In this document: positions 9,175 to 17,108 of the stretch, piece after piece
Numbering within the stretch: position 1 is the first letter of the stretch
Layout of the letters: each line of letters starts with the position of its first letter
Origin: Cohnella silvisoli
GTDB taxonomy: Bacteria; Bacillota; Bacilli; Paenibacillales; Paenibacillaceae
Length of the DNA stretch: 64,000 bases
Direction: 5' to 3'
NCBI RefSeq assembly: GCF_021190915.1
Contig: NZ_JAIOAP010000003.1
Coordinates: 310,001 to 374,000, forward strand
Translations under genes and position numbers: made by a program
The notes under the pieces: model-generated
Told to the model about the DNA's origin: nothing
Databases searched by the model: none
What the model saw: only the letters and a program-made list of their open reading frames with translations

Positions 9175-10092
9175 GTGCGCATTCAATCACAGGAAAAATG
9201 TTTGGCGGAATTCCACGATAGCTTAAAAGTTGTTTTATTGGGAACGGGTACGCCGCGGGCTTTCTACGATAGAGCAAAGCCGGCTGTTGTTGTTCTGGCT
9301 GCTGACCAAGCGTTTCTGGTGGATTGCGGGGCTGGGACGGTCAATCAATTAATTAAGGCGGGGGTTATGCCGCAGAGGATCTCCAACATTTTATTTACCC
9401 ACCACCACAGCGATCATAACTCCGGATTTTTCGATGTATTTATCTCAAGCTGGCGGACGCATGTGATCCCTGATCGCGTGTTCGAGGGGCGAGCCGTTCC
9501 GATGAACGTATATGGACCGACCAACACGCAAGAGATTATCGGTAAAATGAGGGATTCCTTCGCTTTCGATGTTAATCTGAGGGTGAATTATAATCTGTCC
9601 GCCGATGCTGGAGCTGAAATTCATTATTATGAAAGAAATGAAGGCGAAGTGTACAACAAGGACGGAATCAAGATTACAGCCTTTGAAGTGGATCACAGAC
9701 CGGTGTATCCCGCCATTGCCTATAAATTCGAATATAATGGCAAATCGTTAGTCATTTCGGGAGACACGGTACCTGTTGAAAATATGGTTAAATACAGCAG
9801 AGGCGTTGATCTTCTCGTACACGAATCGTATAACAAAACATGGTTGGACGCGCTCATTGCGAAATTCCCGGACCAGGCAAATGGGCTGGCTAATCCGGCT
9901 AAGTATCATTCGACAACTCTCGAGGTTGCCGAAATCGCAAAACAAGCTGGAGTGCCGCACCTTGTTTTAACCCATCATATTCCTGCGCCTGCCGCGAATG
10001 AAGAAGCGGAAGAGGAATATATACAAGGGATGCGGGATATTTATCCAGGTAAAATCACGGTAGGCCGAGATTTAATGGAATTCGAGCTTTAA
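9175..10092 (+). CDS. MBL-fold metallohydrolase, AtsA/RNase Z-like
   Basis: This protein has the metal-binding motif THHHSDH after an N-terminal LLGTGTPRAF strand, then SGDT (third ligand region) and a late THH. This layout belongs to the RNase Z-like branch of metallo-beta-lactamase-fold enzymes, which includes AtsA-type alkyl/aryl sulfatases. It follows the binding-protein gene by 21 bp and is probably the last gene of the operon. I infer a hydrolase that frees sulfate, or processes the imported compound. GTG 9175 is chosen because GGAGG lies eight bases upstream; ATG 9160 lacks a ribosome binding site. Substrate prediction is weak. Confidence 0.85.
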   Translation: MRIQSQEKCLAEFHDSLKVVLLGTGTPRAFYDRAKPAVVVLAADQAFLVDCGAGTVNQLIKAGVMPQRISNILFTHHHSDHNSGFFDVFISSWRTHVIPDRVFEGRAVPMNVYGPTNTQEIIGKMRDSFAFDVNLRVNYNLSADAGAEIHYYERNEGEVYNKDGIKITAFEVDHRPVYPAIAYKFEYNGKSLVISGDTVPVENMVKYSRGVDLLVHESYNKTWLDALIAKFPDQANGLANPAKYHSTTLEVAEIAKQAGVPHLVLTHHIPAPAANEEAEEEYIQGMRDIYPGKITVGRDLMEFEL

Positions 10093-10120
10093 CCGCACAT
10101 CATATATTTAATCAGGTTAA

Positions 10121-11035
10121 CTATTCCGCCAATAACTCTTTAAACAGCCGATAGGGCAGAAATGTTTGTTTATACAAAGTGCTTGCAAATGTAACGACCA
10201 ACTCGCGTTCGGGAACGACGAAGATATACTGGCCGCCATATCCCATCGCAAAGAAGGGTTGAGGCGCCGCCGGTTCTTCGCCGTTAGGGCGCATGATCCA
10301 CCAATGATAGCCGTAGGATCCGATATGATCGTAGGTATGGAAGCGTGGTTTAACGCTTTGTTCGATCCAGGCCTCGGAAACAACCTCCGTCCCGGTACCC
10401 GCGCGCCCTTTCCCCAGCATAAGCTTTCCTAATTTATGAAGGTCGGGAGCTTTAAGCTCGAGACCGAACCCTCCGATCACGATACCTTTGGGATCGGAAT
10501 ACCAACGGTATTCGTCTATCCCCAAAGGCTTAAATAAGTGTTTCTCCGCATACTCGGCCGTCGTCATCCCGGTAACCTTTTGCAGAATTGCGCTAAGCAA
10601 GTGTGAACTTCCGGAATTATAAATCATGCGAGTGCCCGGATTGTGCTTGAAGGGGCGGGACAGAATGTACTTCAACCAATCCGAACTATTGATCATCGCC
10701 ATCGGACGCCCGCCCCAATCCTCCATCTCGGGCCAATCCCAGCCTGTCGTCATCGTAAGCAGGTGCTCCACCGTTAGCGGATATTCTACATCGCGCAGAC
10801 TAGGAAAATAATCGGATAGGGGAGTATGGACGCTATGGAGATGCTTGCGATCTAGAGCTATTCCGATTAATAAGGAGACGACGCTTTTGGTAATGGAGTT
10901 GATTTTGTGCAGCTTGTGCGGTGATTGGGAGTTCCGGGCATGGGTAAAGACGACCTGGTTGCCAACGGAAACCTCGGAATAGTCGATCTTGGTTTTGGTC
11001 GCTTGCTGCAGCAAATTATCGAGTTTATCATTCAT
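10121..11035 (-). CDS. serine hydrolase, class C beta-lactamase-like family
   Basis: This 304-residue protein has the SxxK nucleophile motif SITK at residues 47-50 and a following tyrosine motif YNS in IYNSGSSHLL, the pair expected in the Beta-lactamase (PF00144) family of esterases, D-aminopeptidases and carboxypeptidases. The GYHWW stretch is common in this group near the third motif. No signal peptide is seen, so it is probably cytosolic and not a resistance enzyme. ATG 11035 is chosen because GGAG precedes it and because longer versions would run into the upstream gene. It lies 32 bp after that gene, so the two may share a transcript. Confidence 0.85.
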   Translation of the reverse strand: MNDKLDNLLQQATKTKIDYSEVSVGNQVVFTHARNSQSPHKLHKINSITKSVVSLLIGIALDRKHLHSVHTPLSDYFPSLRDVEYPLTVEHLLTMTTGWDWPEMEDWGGRPMAMINSSDWLKYILSRPFKHNPGTRMIYNSGSSHLLSAILQKVTGMTTAEYAEKHLFKPLGIDEYRWYSDPKGIVIGGFGLELKAPDLHKLGKLMLGKGRAGTGTEVVSEAWIEQSVKPRFHTYDHIGSYGYHWWIMRPNGEEPAAPQPFFAMGYGGQYIFVVPERELVVTFASTLYKQTFLPYRLFKELLAE

Positions 11036-11067
11036 AGGCGTGAGTGCTCCAATGGGATGCGAAGAGT

Positions 11068-11580
11068 CTAGCTGTCCGGGAAAATCGAAGCTTCCTTGCG
11101 GCCATAGGCGAGCAGCAGCTCGGTCACTTTCTGCAGGCGCAAGCATTCGTGAGGCTTGAGATCGCGCTGGAAGTAGCCGTACATATAAGCCGCTTCCAGA
11201 AAAGCGAGACTGGGATAACAGACAACCGGCTGATGAGTATAGGGGTTGTCGATCAATACCTGCCATTCTCCGTCTCTTCCGGATGGTGGAATCGCCGACA
11301 AAGCTTCATTTTTATAATTGAAAATGATGTCGAACTCCTCCCATAAGGTGCTCCAAGATGGGCTAAATTGCTCCGGTGTCGGGAAGAGAGCTCGAGCACG
11401 GATAAGCTTATATCTATAATGGATAATATCGGCATCGGAATAGCGTTTTAACCCATTGCGGAAATCTTCCGCGAATTTATAAAAAGAAAAATAACCTGCA
11501 GCTTCCATCGCGGATTTGAACGCTTGTTCCGATTCCTCCTGAGCGATTTGCATATAATGATGAAAGGTCAACTCAGACAT
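11068..11580 (-). CDS. hypothetical protein, 170 residues
   Basis: I do not recognise this family. From ATG 11580 (AAGGGG upstream) it encodes a soluble protein, alpha-helical at the start (MSELTFHHYMQIAQEESEQA), then rich in aromatic residues (FYKFAEDF, LWEEFDIIFNYKNEA), ending with a leucine-rich helix. No signal peptide, membrane segment or metal motif is seen. A longer frame upstream is open but has no ribosome binding site and overlaps the divergent promoter region. It is followed at 32 bp by the serine hydrolase gene. Confidence 0.65.
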   Translation of the reverse strand: MSELTFHHYMQIAQEESEQAFKSAMEAAGYFSFYKFAEDFRNGLKRYSDADIIHYRYKLIRARALFPTPEQFSPSWSTLWEEFDIIFNYKNEALSAIPPSGRDGEWQVLIDNPYTHQPVVCYPSLAFLEAAYMYGYFQRDLKPHECLRLQKVTELLLAYGRKEASIFPDS

Positions 11581-11628
11581 CCCAGACAACCCCTTAACTG
11601 TCATGATTAATCGCAATAATCTTTGAAT

Positions 11629-11634
11629 ATTATA
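11629..11634 (-). promoter_or_regulatory. -10 element of the minus-strand hypothetical gene
   Basis: A perfect TATAAT on the minus strand lies about 49 bp upstream of ATG 11580. No convincing -35 hexamer was found at 16-18 bp, so this is a weak call. Confidence 0.35.
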
Positions 11635-11666
11635 CCGCACGGTGTGGCATTGCGCCCCGCTTTTTA

Positions 11667-11675
11667 TGATATAAT
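11667..11675 (+). promoter_or_regulatory. extended -10 promoter of the plus-strand hypothetical gene
   Basis: TGATATAAT is a perfect extended -10 element (TGN-TATAAT), 52 bp upstream of ATG 11728. A good -35 is not evident, which extended -10 promoters tolerate. Confidence 0.45.
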
Positions 11676-11727
11676 GAGAAACAATGCGCAAGACCGCGGA
11701 AAGCTTTATGGGAGGGACATACAAAAG

Positions 11728-12252
11728 ATGAGTCGGCGTTTTGTCATCGAGGCTGTAATGATCGCTATCTATGGGCAGCTGCTTCTGCCGAAACGACCTG
11801 TCGAATACAGGATTCCTTATACATCGGTAATGGAGCTCTATGATATGAAGGATAGTCCCGAACCGGTTATGCCGGAAGCGGATGACGATGCTCACGTTAA
11901 ATTAAAGATTGCCGAAATGATTAGTTACTTCGAGGATCCGTTTAATAAGAAGAAGCTGGAGCGTGCGCTTATGGCGCCGTGGCGAGAAAGTCCGCCTTTA
12001 CCGATCAACGAGAATGTCACCTTCGTTATCGTTAATGCAGCGGAGAACATGCAGTACGGAGAGCTATTCGATCCGATCGAGACGGAAGTCATTCTAATGT
12101 CTCTTCGCTTAGAATGTCCGGTATTAACCGATCAAATCGAATTTCAGGATAAAGTGGTGCAAAATTCCGTCCCGGTTCAATTGTTCGACATCGATGATTT
12201 TGAATTCGCGGTCGAAGAAGGTTTATTATCTACGGACGAGAACACGCAATAA
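11728..12252 (+). CDS. conserved hypothetical protein, 174 residues
   Basis: A soluble acidic protein with no domain I can name. It begins MSRRFVIEAVMIAIYGQLL and has a conserved-looking centre (EYRIPYTSVMELYDM, then FVIVNAAENM, DPIETEVILMSLR) and an acidic end (FDIDDFEFAVEEG). ATG 11728 is chosen over the upstream in-frame start at 11623 because GGGAGG precedes it and the promoter-like TGATATAAT lies inside the longer version. It is divergent from the gene at 11580 and is closed by a strong terminator, so it appears monocistronic. Confidence 0.7.
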   Translation: MSRRFVIEAVMIAIYGQLLLPKRPVEYRIPYTSVMELYDMKDSPEPVMPEADDDAHVKLKIAEMISYFEDPFNKKKLERALMAPWRESPPLPINENVTFVIVNAAENMQYGELFDPIETEVILMSLRLECPVLTDQIEFQDKVVQNSVPVQLFDIDDFEFAVEEGLLSTDENTQ

Positions 12253-12254
12253 CG

Positions 12255-12281
12255 AAGCTGCCGAGAGTCTCGGCAGCTTTT
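12255..12281 (+). terminator. strong rho-independent terminator
   Basis: AAGCTGCCGAG and CTCGGCAGCTT form a perfect 11-bp stem with a 3-nt loop and a short T tract, three bases after the preceding stop codon. Confidence 0.9.
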
Positions 12282-12303
12282 GCGTCAACTGGAGGGAATG
12301 CCT

Positions 12304-14268
12304 ATGGTTAAATCATTTGCCAGATGGATGGCTAAGAGGCTGCATAAACAGCAGAAGCTTCAGCAATCTCTCCGTTGGTACGATAGATGGGGAAGCGATA
12401 AGATGACCGCGGATGAACGGGTCGATTATGCGGGACTCCTTCATGACGTCGGTAAATCCGAACAGGCGGTCGACGTGCTGACGGCGATGCTGCAGAAAGT
12501 CGCGCACTCTCATGCTTACGAGCGTAGAGCTCATATCTACAATGAGCTTGGCAAAGATGAAGAAGCGATTGCGGATTTAAACGAAGCGATTAGGCTGGAT
12601 CCGGGGCCTTATATTTATTGGTATACGAGGGCAATCTCCCATCATGATCGGGGCGAGTTCGATCTGGCCGTGCAAGATTTCAAAGAGGCGCTCAAACGCA
12701 GGGAAGATTCGAAAGCGTCGACCTATTACGAATTAGGCAATGTATATATGAAAATCGGGAATTTTACCGAGGCGGAAGCTTGTTATCGTCAAGCATGCGC
12801 CAATCCGGACAAAGCGATTTCACACTATTACTACCGACAGGCGCAAGCTTTGGAACAGTTGAATCGACTAGAGGATGCCCAGTCCGTCTTATTAGAAGGC
12901 ATCAAGCTGCAGGACCGTTGGGCTAAGCTTGCCGACCGGGGGGCAGCCATGCTGAAGGAACGGACGAATTATTCCCATGCCGCAGTCGCAAGCTTCATCA
13001 AAGGAGCGCAAGAGGAGTTCGGCTTCCGATTATATGAATCCAGATTATTCGAAACCAGGGGGGAGCTTGCCGATTCACTCGCTTCCATCGATAAGGCGTT
13101 GCAATTTTATCCAAACGCGGCGGAGTTGCAACTGCGTAAAGGAAACTTGCTGAGGCAGCTTGAACGTAATAAGGAAGCTGTGGAAGTATTGATTCGCTTG
13201 AAAGACAATAACCCTGTCTGGTTGCCTGCGTATATGGAGCTAAGTACCACTTACCGTATGAAGAGGTTGTACGCGGAAGCGGTCGAAGTTCTGCAGGAAG
13301 CCAAGAAACATTTTCCAAGCCATACGGTTGTACGTTTCTGGTTAGCGGATGCTTACCGGGAGGCCGGAAAAGCAGAGGAAGCGCGCAAGGAAAACGAGGA
13401 ATTGACGGACATGGAGCCCGAGGATCCGTTGAACTGGAAACAACGCGCGGAGCTGGCAATTGATGAAGAACAATACGAGGAAGCCGATAAAGCGTACACG
13501 CAGGCGTTGCAGCTTGATGAAACGGCTGATTTCTTCATGCGTCGCAGCTACTCCCGTTATATGGCGGACCGTTATGAAGAAGCGATGATGGATATTCAAT
13601 CGGCGGTTAAGCTGGATGAAAGCCTTATGAAGGAAAGCAAAACGGCTTATGCTCTAGGTGAGCTATACGTCGGCATGGGTAACTGGGAACTGGCGGAAGC
13701 CGAATATTCCCGTGCATTGGCGCTTGAGCCGGATAATTCACAAATCTATGATCGGCGCGCGCGTTGCAGATTCGCGGATGATCGTCTTGGGGACGCGTTA
13801 GAGGATTGCAACCGGGGACTTCAGCTTGATCCGAGCAATGCCCGGCTAACCTGGTTAAGGGGCCTTATTCAATATCGCTTGGATGATCATGAAGCGGCAC
13901 TAATCGACTCGCTGACGTATTCCGATTTATTGCCGGGCGATTCCCAAGGGCATTATAACTTAGGATTGATCTACAATCACCTTGATCGGCACGATGAAGC
14001 GATTGCCGCTTTCACGAAAGTGATTGAGCTTAATCCTTTCGAGGCGCAGGCGTATTTGGAACGGGCGTCGTTATGGTATCACCATTCCTTCGACCGCGTG
14101 CGCGCGACGGATGATTTGGCGCAATGGCTTCTTTACGCCGGCGGGGAGACACTGGAGGGCGATCGGTTCGAGCTCTTAAACGAAGTTCGGGGTTTCGATG
14201 ATGAGATGCGCGAACGGGCAAAGGAACAATTCCTTCTTATTTACGGCAACAGCAGATATTTGTCTTAG
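12304..14268 (+). CDS. TPR-repeat protein
   Basis: This 654-residue protein is almost entirely tetratricopeptide repeats. At least ten 34-residue units are seen, with signatures such as NELGKDEEAIADLNEAIRLD, AEAEYSRALALEPDNSQIYD and IYNHLDRHDEAIAAFTKVIE. There is no signal peptide, membrane segment or catalytic domain, so it is probably a cytosolic scaffold. ATG 12304 is chosen because GGAGGG lies seven bases upstream; the earlier TTG/ATG starts do not fit that site, and the TTG overlaps the preceding terminator. No partner is indicated by the neighbours. Confidence 0.88.
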   Translation: MVKSFARWMAKRLHKQQKLQQSLRWYDRWGSDKMTADERVDYAGLLHDVGKSEQAVDVLTAMLQKVAHSHAYERRAHIYNELGKDEEAIADLNEAIRLDPGPYIYWYTRAISHHDRGEFDLAVQDFKEALKRREDSKASTYYELGNVYMKIGNFTEAEACYRQACANPDKAISHYYYRQAQALEQLNRLEDAQSVLLEGIKLQDRWAKLADRGAAMLKERTNYSHAAVASFIKGAQEEFGFRLYESRLFETRGELADSLASIDKALQFYPNAAELQLRKGNLLRQLERNKEAVEVLIRLKDNNPVWLPAYMELSTTYRMKRLYAEAVEVLQEAKKHFPSHTVVRFWLADAYREAGKAEEARKENEELTDMEPEDPLNWKQRAELAIDEEQYEEADKAYTQALQLDETADFFMRRSYSRYMADRYEEAMMDIQSAVKLDESLMKESKTAYALGELYVGMGNWELAEAEYSRALALEPDNSQIYDRRARCRFADDRLGDALEDCNRGLQLDPSNARLTWLRGLIQYRLDDHEAALIDSLTYSDLLPGDSQGHYNLGLIYNHLDRHDEAIAAFTKVIELNPFEAQAYLERASLWYHHSFDRVRATDDLAQWLLYAGGETLEGDRFELLNEVRGFDDEMRERAKEQFLLIYGNSRYLS

Positions 14269-14272
14269 CAGT

Positions 14273-14301
14273 TTGGTTCGTTCATGCCCCTATGGTAAAA
14301 T
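14273..14301 (+). promoter_or_regulatory. sigma-A promoter of the YbjQ-family gene
   Basis: TTGGTT (14273-14278) and TAAAAT (14296-14301) are separated by 17 bp, 36 bp upstream of the start codon. Confidence 0.55.
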
Positions 14302-14337
14302 AAGGGGGCACTTAACGATCCGAAGGAGGAATTACGA

Positions 14338-14655
14338 ATGTTGATCACGACAACGCCTAACGTGGAAGGTTACCGGATTACGGCTTATTATGGATTGGTT
14401 ACCGGCGAAACAATTATGGGGGCGAACATTGTTCGGGATTTTCTAGCTACGATTACAGATGTTGTTGGCGGGAGATCGGGTGCTTACGAGAGCAAGCTGA
14501 AGGAAGCGCGCGATGTTGCGATTGGGGAAATGACAAGCCAAGCACACAGTCTTGGAGCCAATGCGATCGTTGGCGTGGATGTTGATTACGAAGTCATCAG
14601 GGATGGCATGCTCATGGTTGCGGTTACGGGAACCGCGGTTCGTGTAGAAAATTAA
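14338..14655 (+). CDS. YbjQ/UPF0145 family protein
   Basis: This 105-residue protein matches the YbjQ (DUF74, putative heavy-metal-binding) family in length and motifs: [19 protein letters not shown] at the start, [16 protein letters not shown], then [15 protein letters not shown]. The family forms oligomeric beta-rich assemblies and its function is not settled. A strong AAGGAGG precedes the ATG and a promoter is seen at 14273. It is followed by the aldo/keto reductase gene at 18 bp and may share its transcript. Confidence 0.9.
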   Translation: MLITTTPNVEGYRITAYYGLVTGETIMGANIVRDFLATITDVVGGRSGAYESKLKEARDVAIGEMTSQAHSLGANAIVGVDVDYEVIRDGMLMVAVTGTAVRVEN

Positions 14656-14673
14656 TCAGAGGACGGAATCCAC

Positions 14674-15585
14674 ATGAAATATAGAATGCTGGGTAAATCG
14701 GGATTGCGAGTGTCCGTCGTCGGAGTCGGAACATGGCAATTCGGCGGGGAATGGGGCAGAACCTATGAACAGCATGAGGTTAACGCGATTCTGGGTACAG
14801 CCAAGGAGCTCGGCATCAATCTCATAGATACCGCTGAATGTTACGGCGATCACCTCTCGGAATCGCTTATCGGCGAGTCCATCCAAGGGAGCCGGAACGA
14901 TTGGATCGTAGCAACGAAGTTCGGCCATCATTTCCATCGGCCGTTCGAACGTACGGACGTATACGACGCCAAGGATGTCGTGAAGCAACTGGAGCTTTCC
15001 CTTCAAGCGCTAAAGACGGATTATATCGACCTGTACCAGTTTCATTCCGGGCCGAATTCCTCCTTCGATCAGGATGAACTGTGGGACACGCTTCAAGAAC
15101 AGGTTAAAGCGGGTAAAATACGTCATCTCGGCATATCCATAGGCTCTAACGAAAACATACATCAAACCTCTCGTGCGTCGGATGTTAAGGCGGAAGCTAT
15201 TCAAGTGGTGTACAATCGCTTGGATCGCAATCCGGAGAAGGAAGTATTTCCTTCTTGCGCGGAGCAGAATTTGGGCGTACTCGCACGCGTGCCGCTAGCC
15301 AGCGGTTTCCTAAGCGGCAAATACAAGCCGGGAACGCAGTTTGCCGCCAACGACGTGAGATCGAGATGGGATACGGCGAAGCTCGATTCCTATGCGAACG
15401 AGGTCGAGGCCATTAAACGCGAAGAAGTTCCGCAAGGAACCGATATGGCGGCTTGGGCGCTCGCTTGGTGCTTGAAGCATCCTGCGGTGACAACGGTTAT
15501 TCCGGGCTGTAAAGATGCTGCGCAGGTCAAAGCGAATGCTGCGGCAGTCGAGCTTGTCGATGAAGGGCATCCTCAAGAGGCGTAG
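14674..15585 (+). CDS. aldo/keto reductase
   Basis: A 303-residue NAD(P)H-dependent oxidoreductase of the AKR superfamily. The catalytic tetrad is visible: Asp and Tyr in NLIDTAECYG, Lys in WIVATKFG, and His in DLYQFHSGP. The cofactor-binding C-terminal part includes TTVIPGCKDAAQVKANAAA. It lacks a signal peptide and should be cytosolic, reducing aldehydes or ketones; the substrate cannot be told. AGAGGA lies 10 bases before the ATG. Confidence 0.92.
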   Translation: MKYRMLGKSGLRVSVVGVGTWQFGGEWGRTYEQHEVNAILGTAKELGINLIDTAECYGDHLSESLIGESIQGSRNDWIVATKFGHHFHRPFERTDVYDAKDVVKQLELSLQALKTDYIDLYQFHSGPNSSFDQDELWDTLQEQVKAGKIRHLGISIGSNENIHQTSRASDVKAEAIQVVYNRLDRNPEKEVFPSCAEQNLGVLARVPLASGFLSGKYKPGTQFAANDVRSRWDTAKLDSYANEVEAIKREEVPQGTDMAAWALAWCLKHPAVTTVIPGCKDAAQVKANAAAVELVDEGHPQEA

Positions 15586-15616
15586 CTTTTGTCGACTATT
15601 ATATTGTTCTTATAAT

Positions 15617-15645
15617 GCCTCTCCAAACTTTTGGGGAGGCTTTGT
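15617..15645 (+). terminator. terminator after the aldo/keto reductase gene
   Basis: GCCTCTCC and GGGGAGGC pair (one G-U) around a short loop and are followed by TTTGTT. It lies about 30 bp after the stop codon. Confidence 0.6.
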
Positions 15646-15673
15646 TGTTGGATGAATGCGGGCAATGTAAAAT
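15645..15673 (+). promoter_or_regulatory. sigma-A promoter of the ECF41 sigma gene
   Basis: TTGTTG (15645-15650) and TAAAAT (15668-15673) are spaced by 17 bp, just upstream of GAGGAGGGG. No ECF41-type TGTCACA element is seen here, so autoregulation is not indicated. Confidence 0.5.
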
Positions 15674-15705
15674 AGAAAATACGATGAGGAGGGGTCAAGC
15701 TGCAA

Positions 15706-16596
15706 TTGGAGCAATTGTATTCCTTGTACCGGACGGATTTGTTCAAGCTGGCCTACCGTATGCTTGGCTCCGTGACGGAAGCAGAGGATGTCATTCAAGA
15801 TTTATTCGTAACCTTGCAAACTCAAGAAAACAGAAACGATATCGCGAATTGGAAAGCTTATTTACTGAAAATGACAACGAACAGGTGCATTAACGTGCTT
15901 CGTTCCGCTCGCCGGTTGAGGGTATCGTACCCGGGAACATGGCTGCCTGAGCCTTTATACGAATCGAATGATCAGCCTCAACATATTATCGAGCGCCAGG
16001 AAGGGTTGAGTTATGCGCTGCTCGTTCTAATGGAACGGTTGACGCCATCGGAACGCGCTGTTTACGTGTTGCGTACGGCATTCGATTTCCCTCATCCGCA
16101 AATTGCCGAGTTCCTTGGGAAAACGGAAGCGAGTTGCCGTAAAATGTATAGCAGGGCAGCTGCGAAACTTAATCTCACGGATGGATCCGAGACGTCAACG
16201 TTGCGTTTAGATACCCGAGTGACGGAAGCTTTCGTCCAATCGGTCGAATCGGGAAACTACCGGAAGCTGGTTGAACTCTTGATGGAGGAAGTTACGTTGT
16301 GGTCGGATGGCGGAGGTGTCGTCAGATCCGCATTCAATCCGATCCTAGGCTTATCGCGGGCAATAGCGTTCTTCGAAGGCGTGGCGAAGAAAAACGTCGC
16401 GCTTGTAGGGAATTTTCGCCAAGTCTTATTGAATGGAGAGCCAGCGCTTATTTTGTATCAAGGCGGAATTCCATCGCTCGTACTATGTTTCGATTACGAA
16501 CAGCGCGAAGGAAAAGTCCGCAATGTTTACTGGATACGAAATCCGCACAAATTAAGTCATTTACCCAAGCTTATTTCAGAGGATGTCACACTATGA
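15706..16596 (+). CDS. ECF41-group RNA polymerase sigma factor (SigJ-like) with fused SnoaL-like domain
   Basis: This 296-residue protein has sigma region 2 (residues 1-65), region 4 (about 105-155) and a C-terminal SnoaL/NTF2-like extension (about 165-296). It carries all three ECF41 signatures: WLPEP in the linker, DGGG in the C-terminal domain, and NPHKL (usual NPDKL) near the end. In this group the fused domain replaces a separate anti-sigma factor and tunes activity. The TTG start at 15706 lies 11 bases after AGGAGGGG; CTG 15700 is an alternative. It is followed by its typical partner gene, with an ECF41-type promoter overlapping its own stop codon. Confidence 0.93.
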   Translation: MEQLYSLYRTDLFKLAYRMLGSVTEAEDVIQDLFVTLQTQENRNDIANWKAYLLKMTTNRCINVLRSARRLRVSYPGTWLPEPLYESNDQPQHIIERQEGLSYALLVLMERLTPSERAVYVLRTAFDFPHPQIAEFLGKTEASCRKMYSRAAAKLNLTDGSETSTLRLDTRVTEAFVQSVESGNYRKLVELLMEEVTLWSDGGGVVRSAFNPILGLSRAIAFFEGVAKKNVALVGNFRQVLLNGEPALILYQGGIPSLVLCFDYEQREGKVRNVYWIRNPHKLSHLPKLISEDVTL

Positions 16597-16610
16597 CGAT
16601 CTCGATTGTC
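16584..16610 (+). promoter_or_regulatory. ECF41-type promoter upstream of the partner gene
   Basis: TGTCACA (16584-16590) and TGTC (16607-16610) are separated by 16 bp, against the known ECF41 target pattern TGTCACA-N16-CGTC, with one mismatch in the -10. It spans the last codons and stop of the sigma gene and points at the gene at 16646. Confidence 0.75.
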
Positions 16611-16645
16611 TTATAGGGTGAAATAACATTCAGGAGGCGATTGGC

Positions 16646-17089
16646 ATGGAAGTAAGGATGAATCATGGAGCGGTACAACCGGAAGTATTAAAGAAAATGT
16701 TGCAACTGGAACAATTCATGAGCGAGTGCGGATTGGAAAAGACGCTTTATGAATTAATCAAGCTGCGGGCTTCGCAAATCAATGGCTGCGCTTATTGCAT
16801 GGATATGCATAGCCGGGATTTGCGTAAAATGGGAGAGCCCGAGGAACGGATTTATTTGCTCAGCGTATGGCGGGAAACTCCGATCTATAGCGATCGCGAG
16901 AAAGCCGTGTTAGCATTAACCGAAGCCGTGACCCTGATCGCCCAAGACGGCTTGCCGAATGAGATTTACGAGCAAGTGAGAGTTCACTTCGACGAACGAG
17001 AATTCATGAACATGATTATGGCCATTAACGTCATTAATTCATGGAACCGAATCGCGATCTCGACAAGGATGTTTCCAGGTTGTTTCTAG
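16646..17089 (+). CDS. carboxymuconolactone decarboxylase-family (AhpD-like) protein, ECF41 partner
   Basis: A 147-residue all-helical protein with the CxxC-HxxD-type active site CAYCMDMHSRD (about residues 49-59), as in AhpD-like alkylhydroperoxidase proteins. Genes of this family are the most common partner and target of ECF41 sigma factors. AGGAGG precedes the ATG, and a TGTCACA-N16-TGTC promoter ends 35 bp upstream. Likely role: redox or detoxification reaction using the CxxC pair; the true substrate is unknown. The metallochaperone gene follows at 19 bp and may be cotranscribed. Confidence 0.92.
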   Translation: MEVRMNHGAVQPEVLKKMLQLEQFMSECGLEKTLYELIKLRASQINGCAYCMDMHSRDLRKMGEPEERIYLLSVWRETPIYSDREKAVLALTEAVTLIAQDGLPNEIYEQVRVHFDEREFMNMIMAINVINSWNRIAISTRMFPGCF

Positions 17090-17108
17090 AATGGAGGAGC
17101 ATGACCGC

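Noticed and set aside
10121..11035. Beta-lactam resistance gene
   Set aside because: It has SxxK and YxS-type motifs but no signal peptide; the wider esterase/peptidase family is more likely.
11036..11266. N-terminal extension of the serine hydrolase to 381 residues
   Set aside because: The extension overlaps the upstream gene in another frame and has no ribosome binding site. ATG 11035 has one.
11581..11895. N-terminal extension of the hypothetical protein at 11068-11580 to 275 residues
   Set aside because: It covers the divergent promoter region and the start of the opposite gene. AAGGGG before ATG 11580 supports the shorter form.
16584..16590. TGTCACA as a Crp/Fnr half-site
   Set aside because: It lacks a symmetrical partner, while the spacing to TGTC and the adjacent ECF41 gene explain it better.
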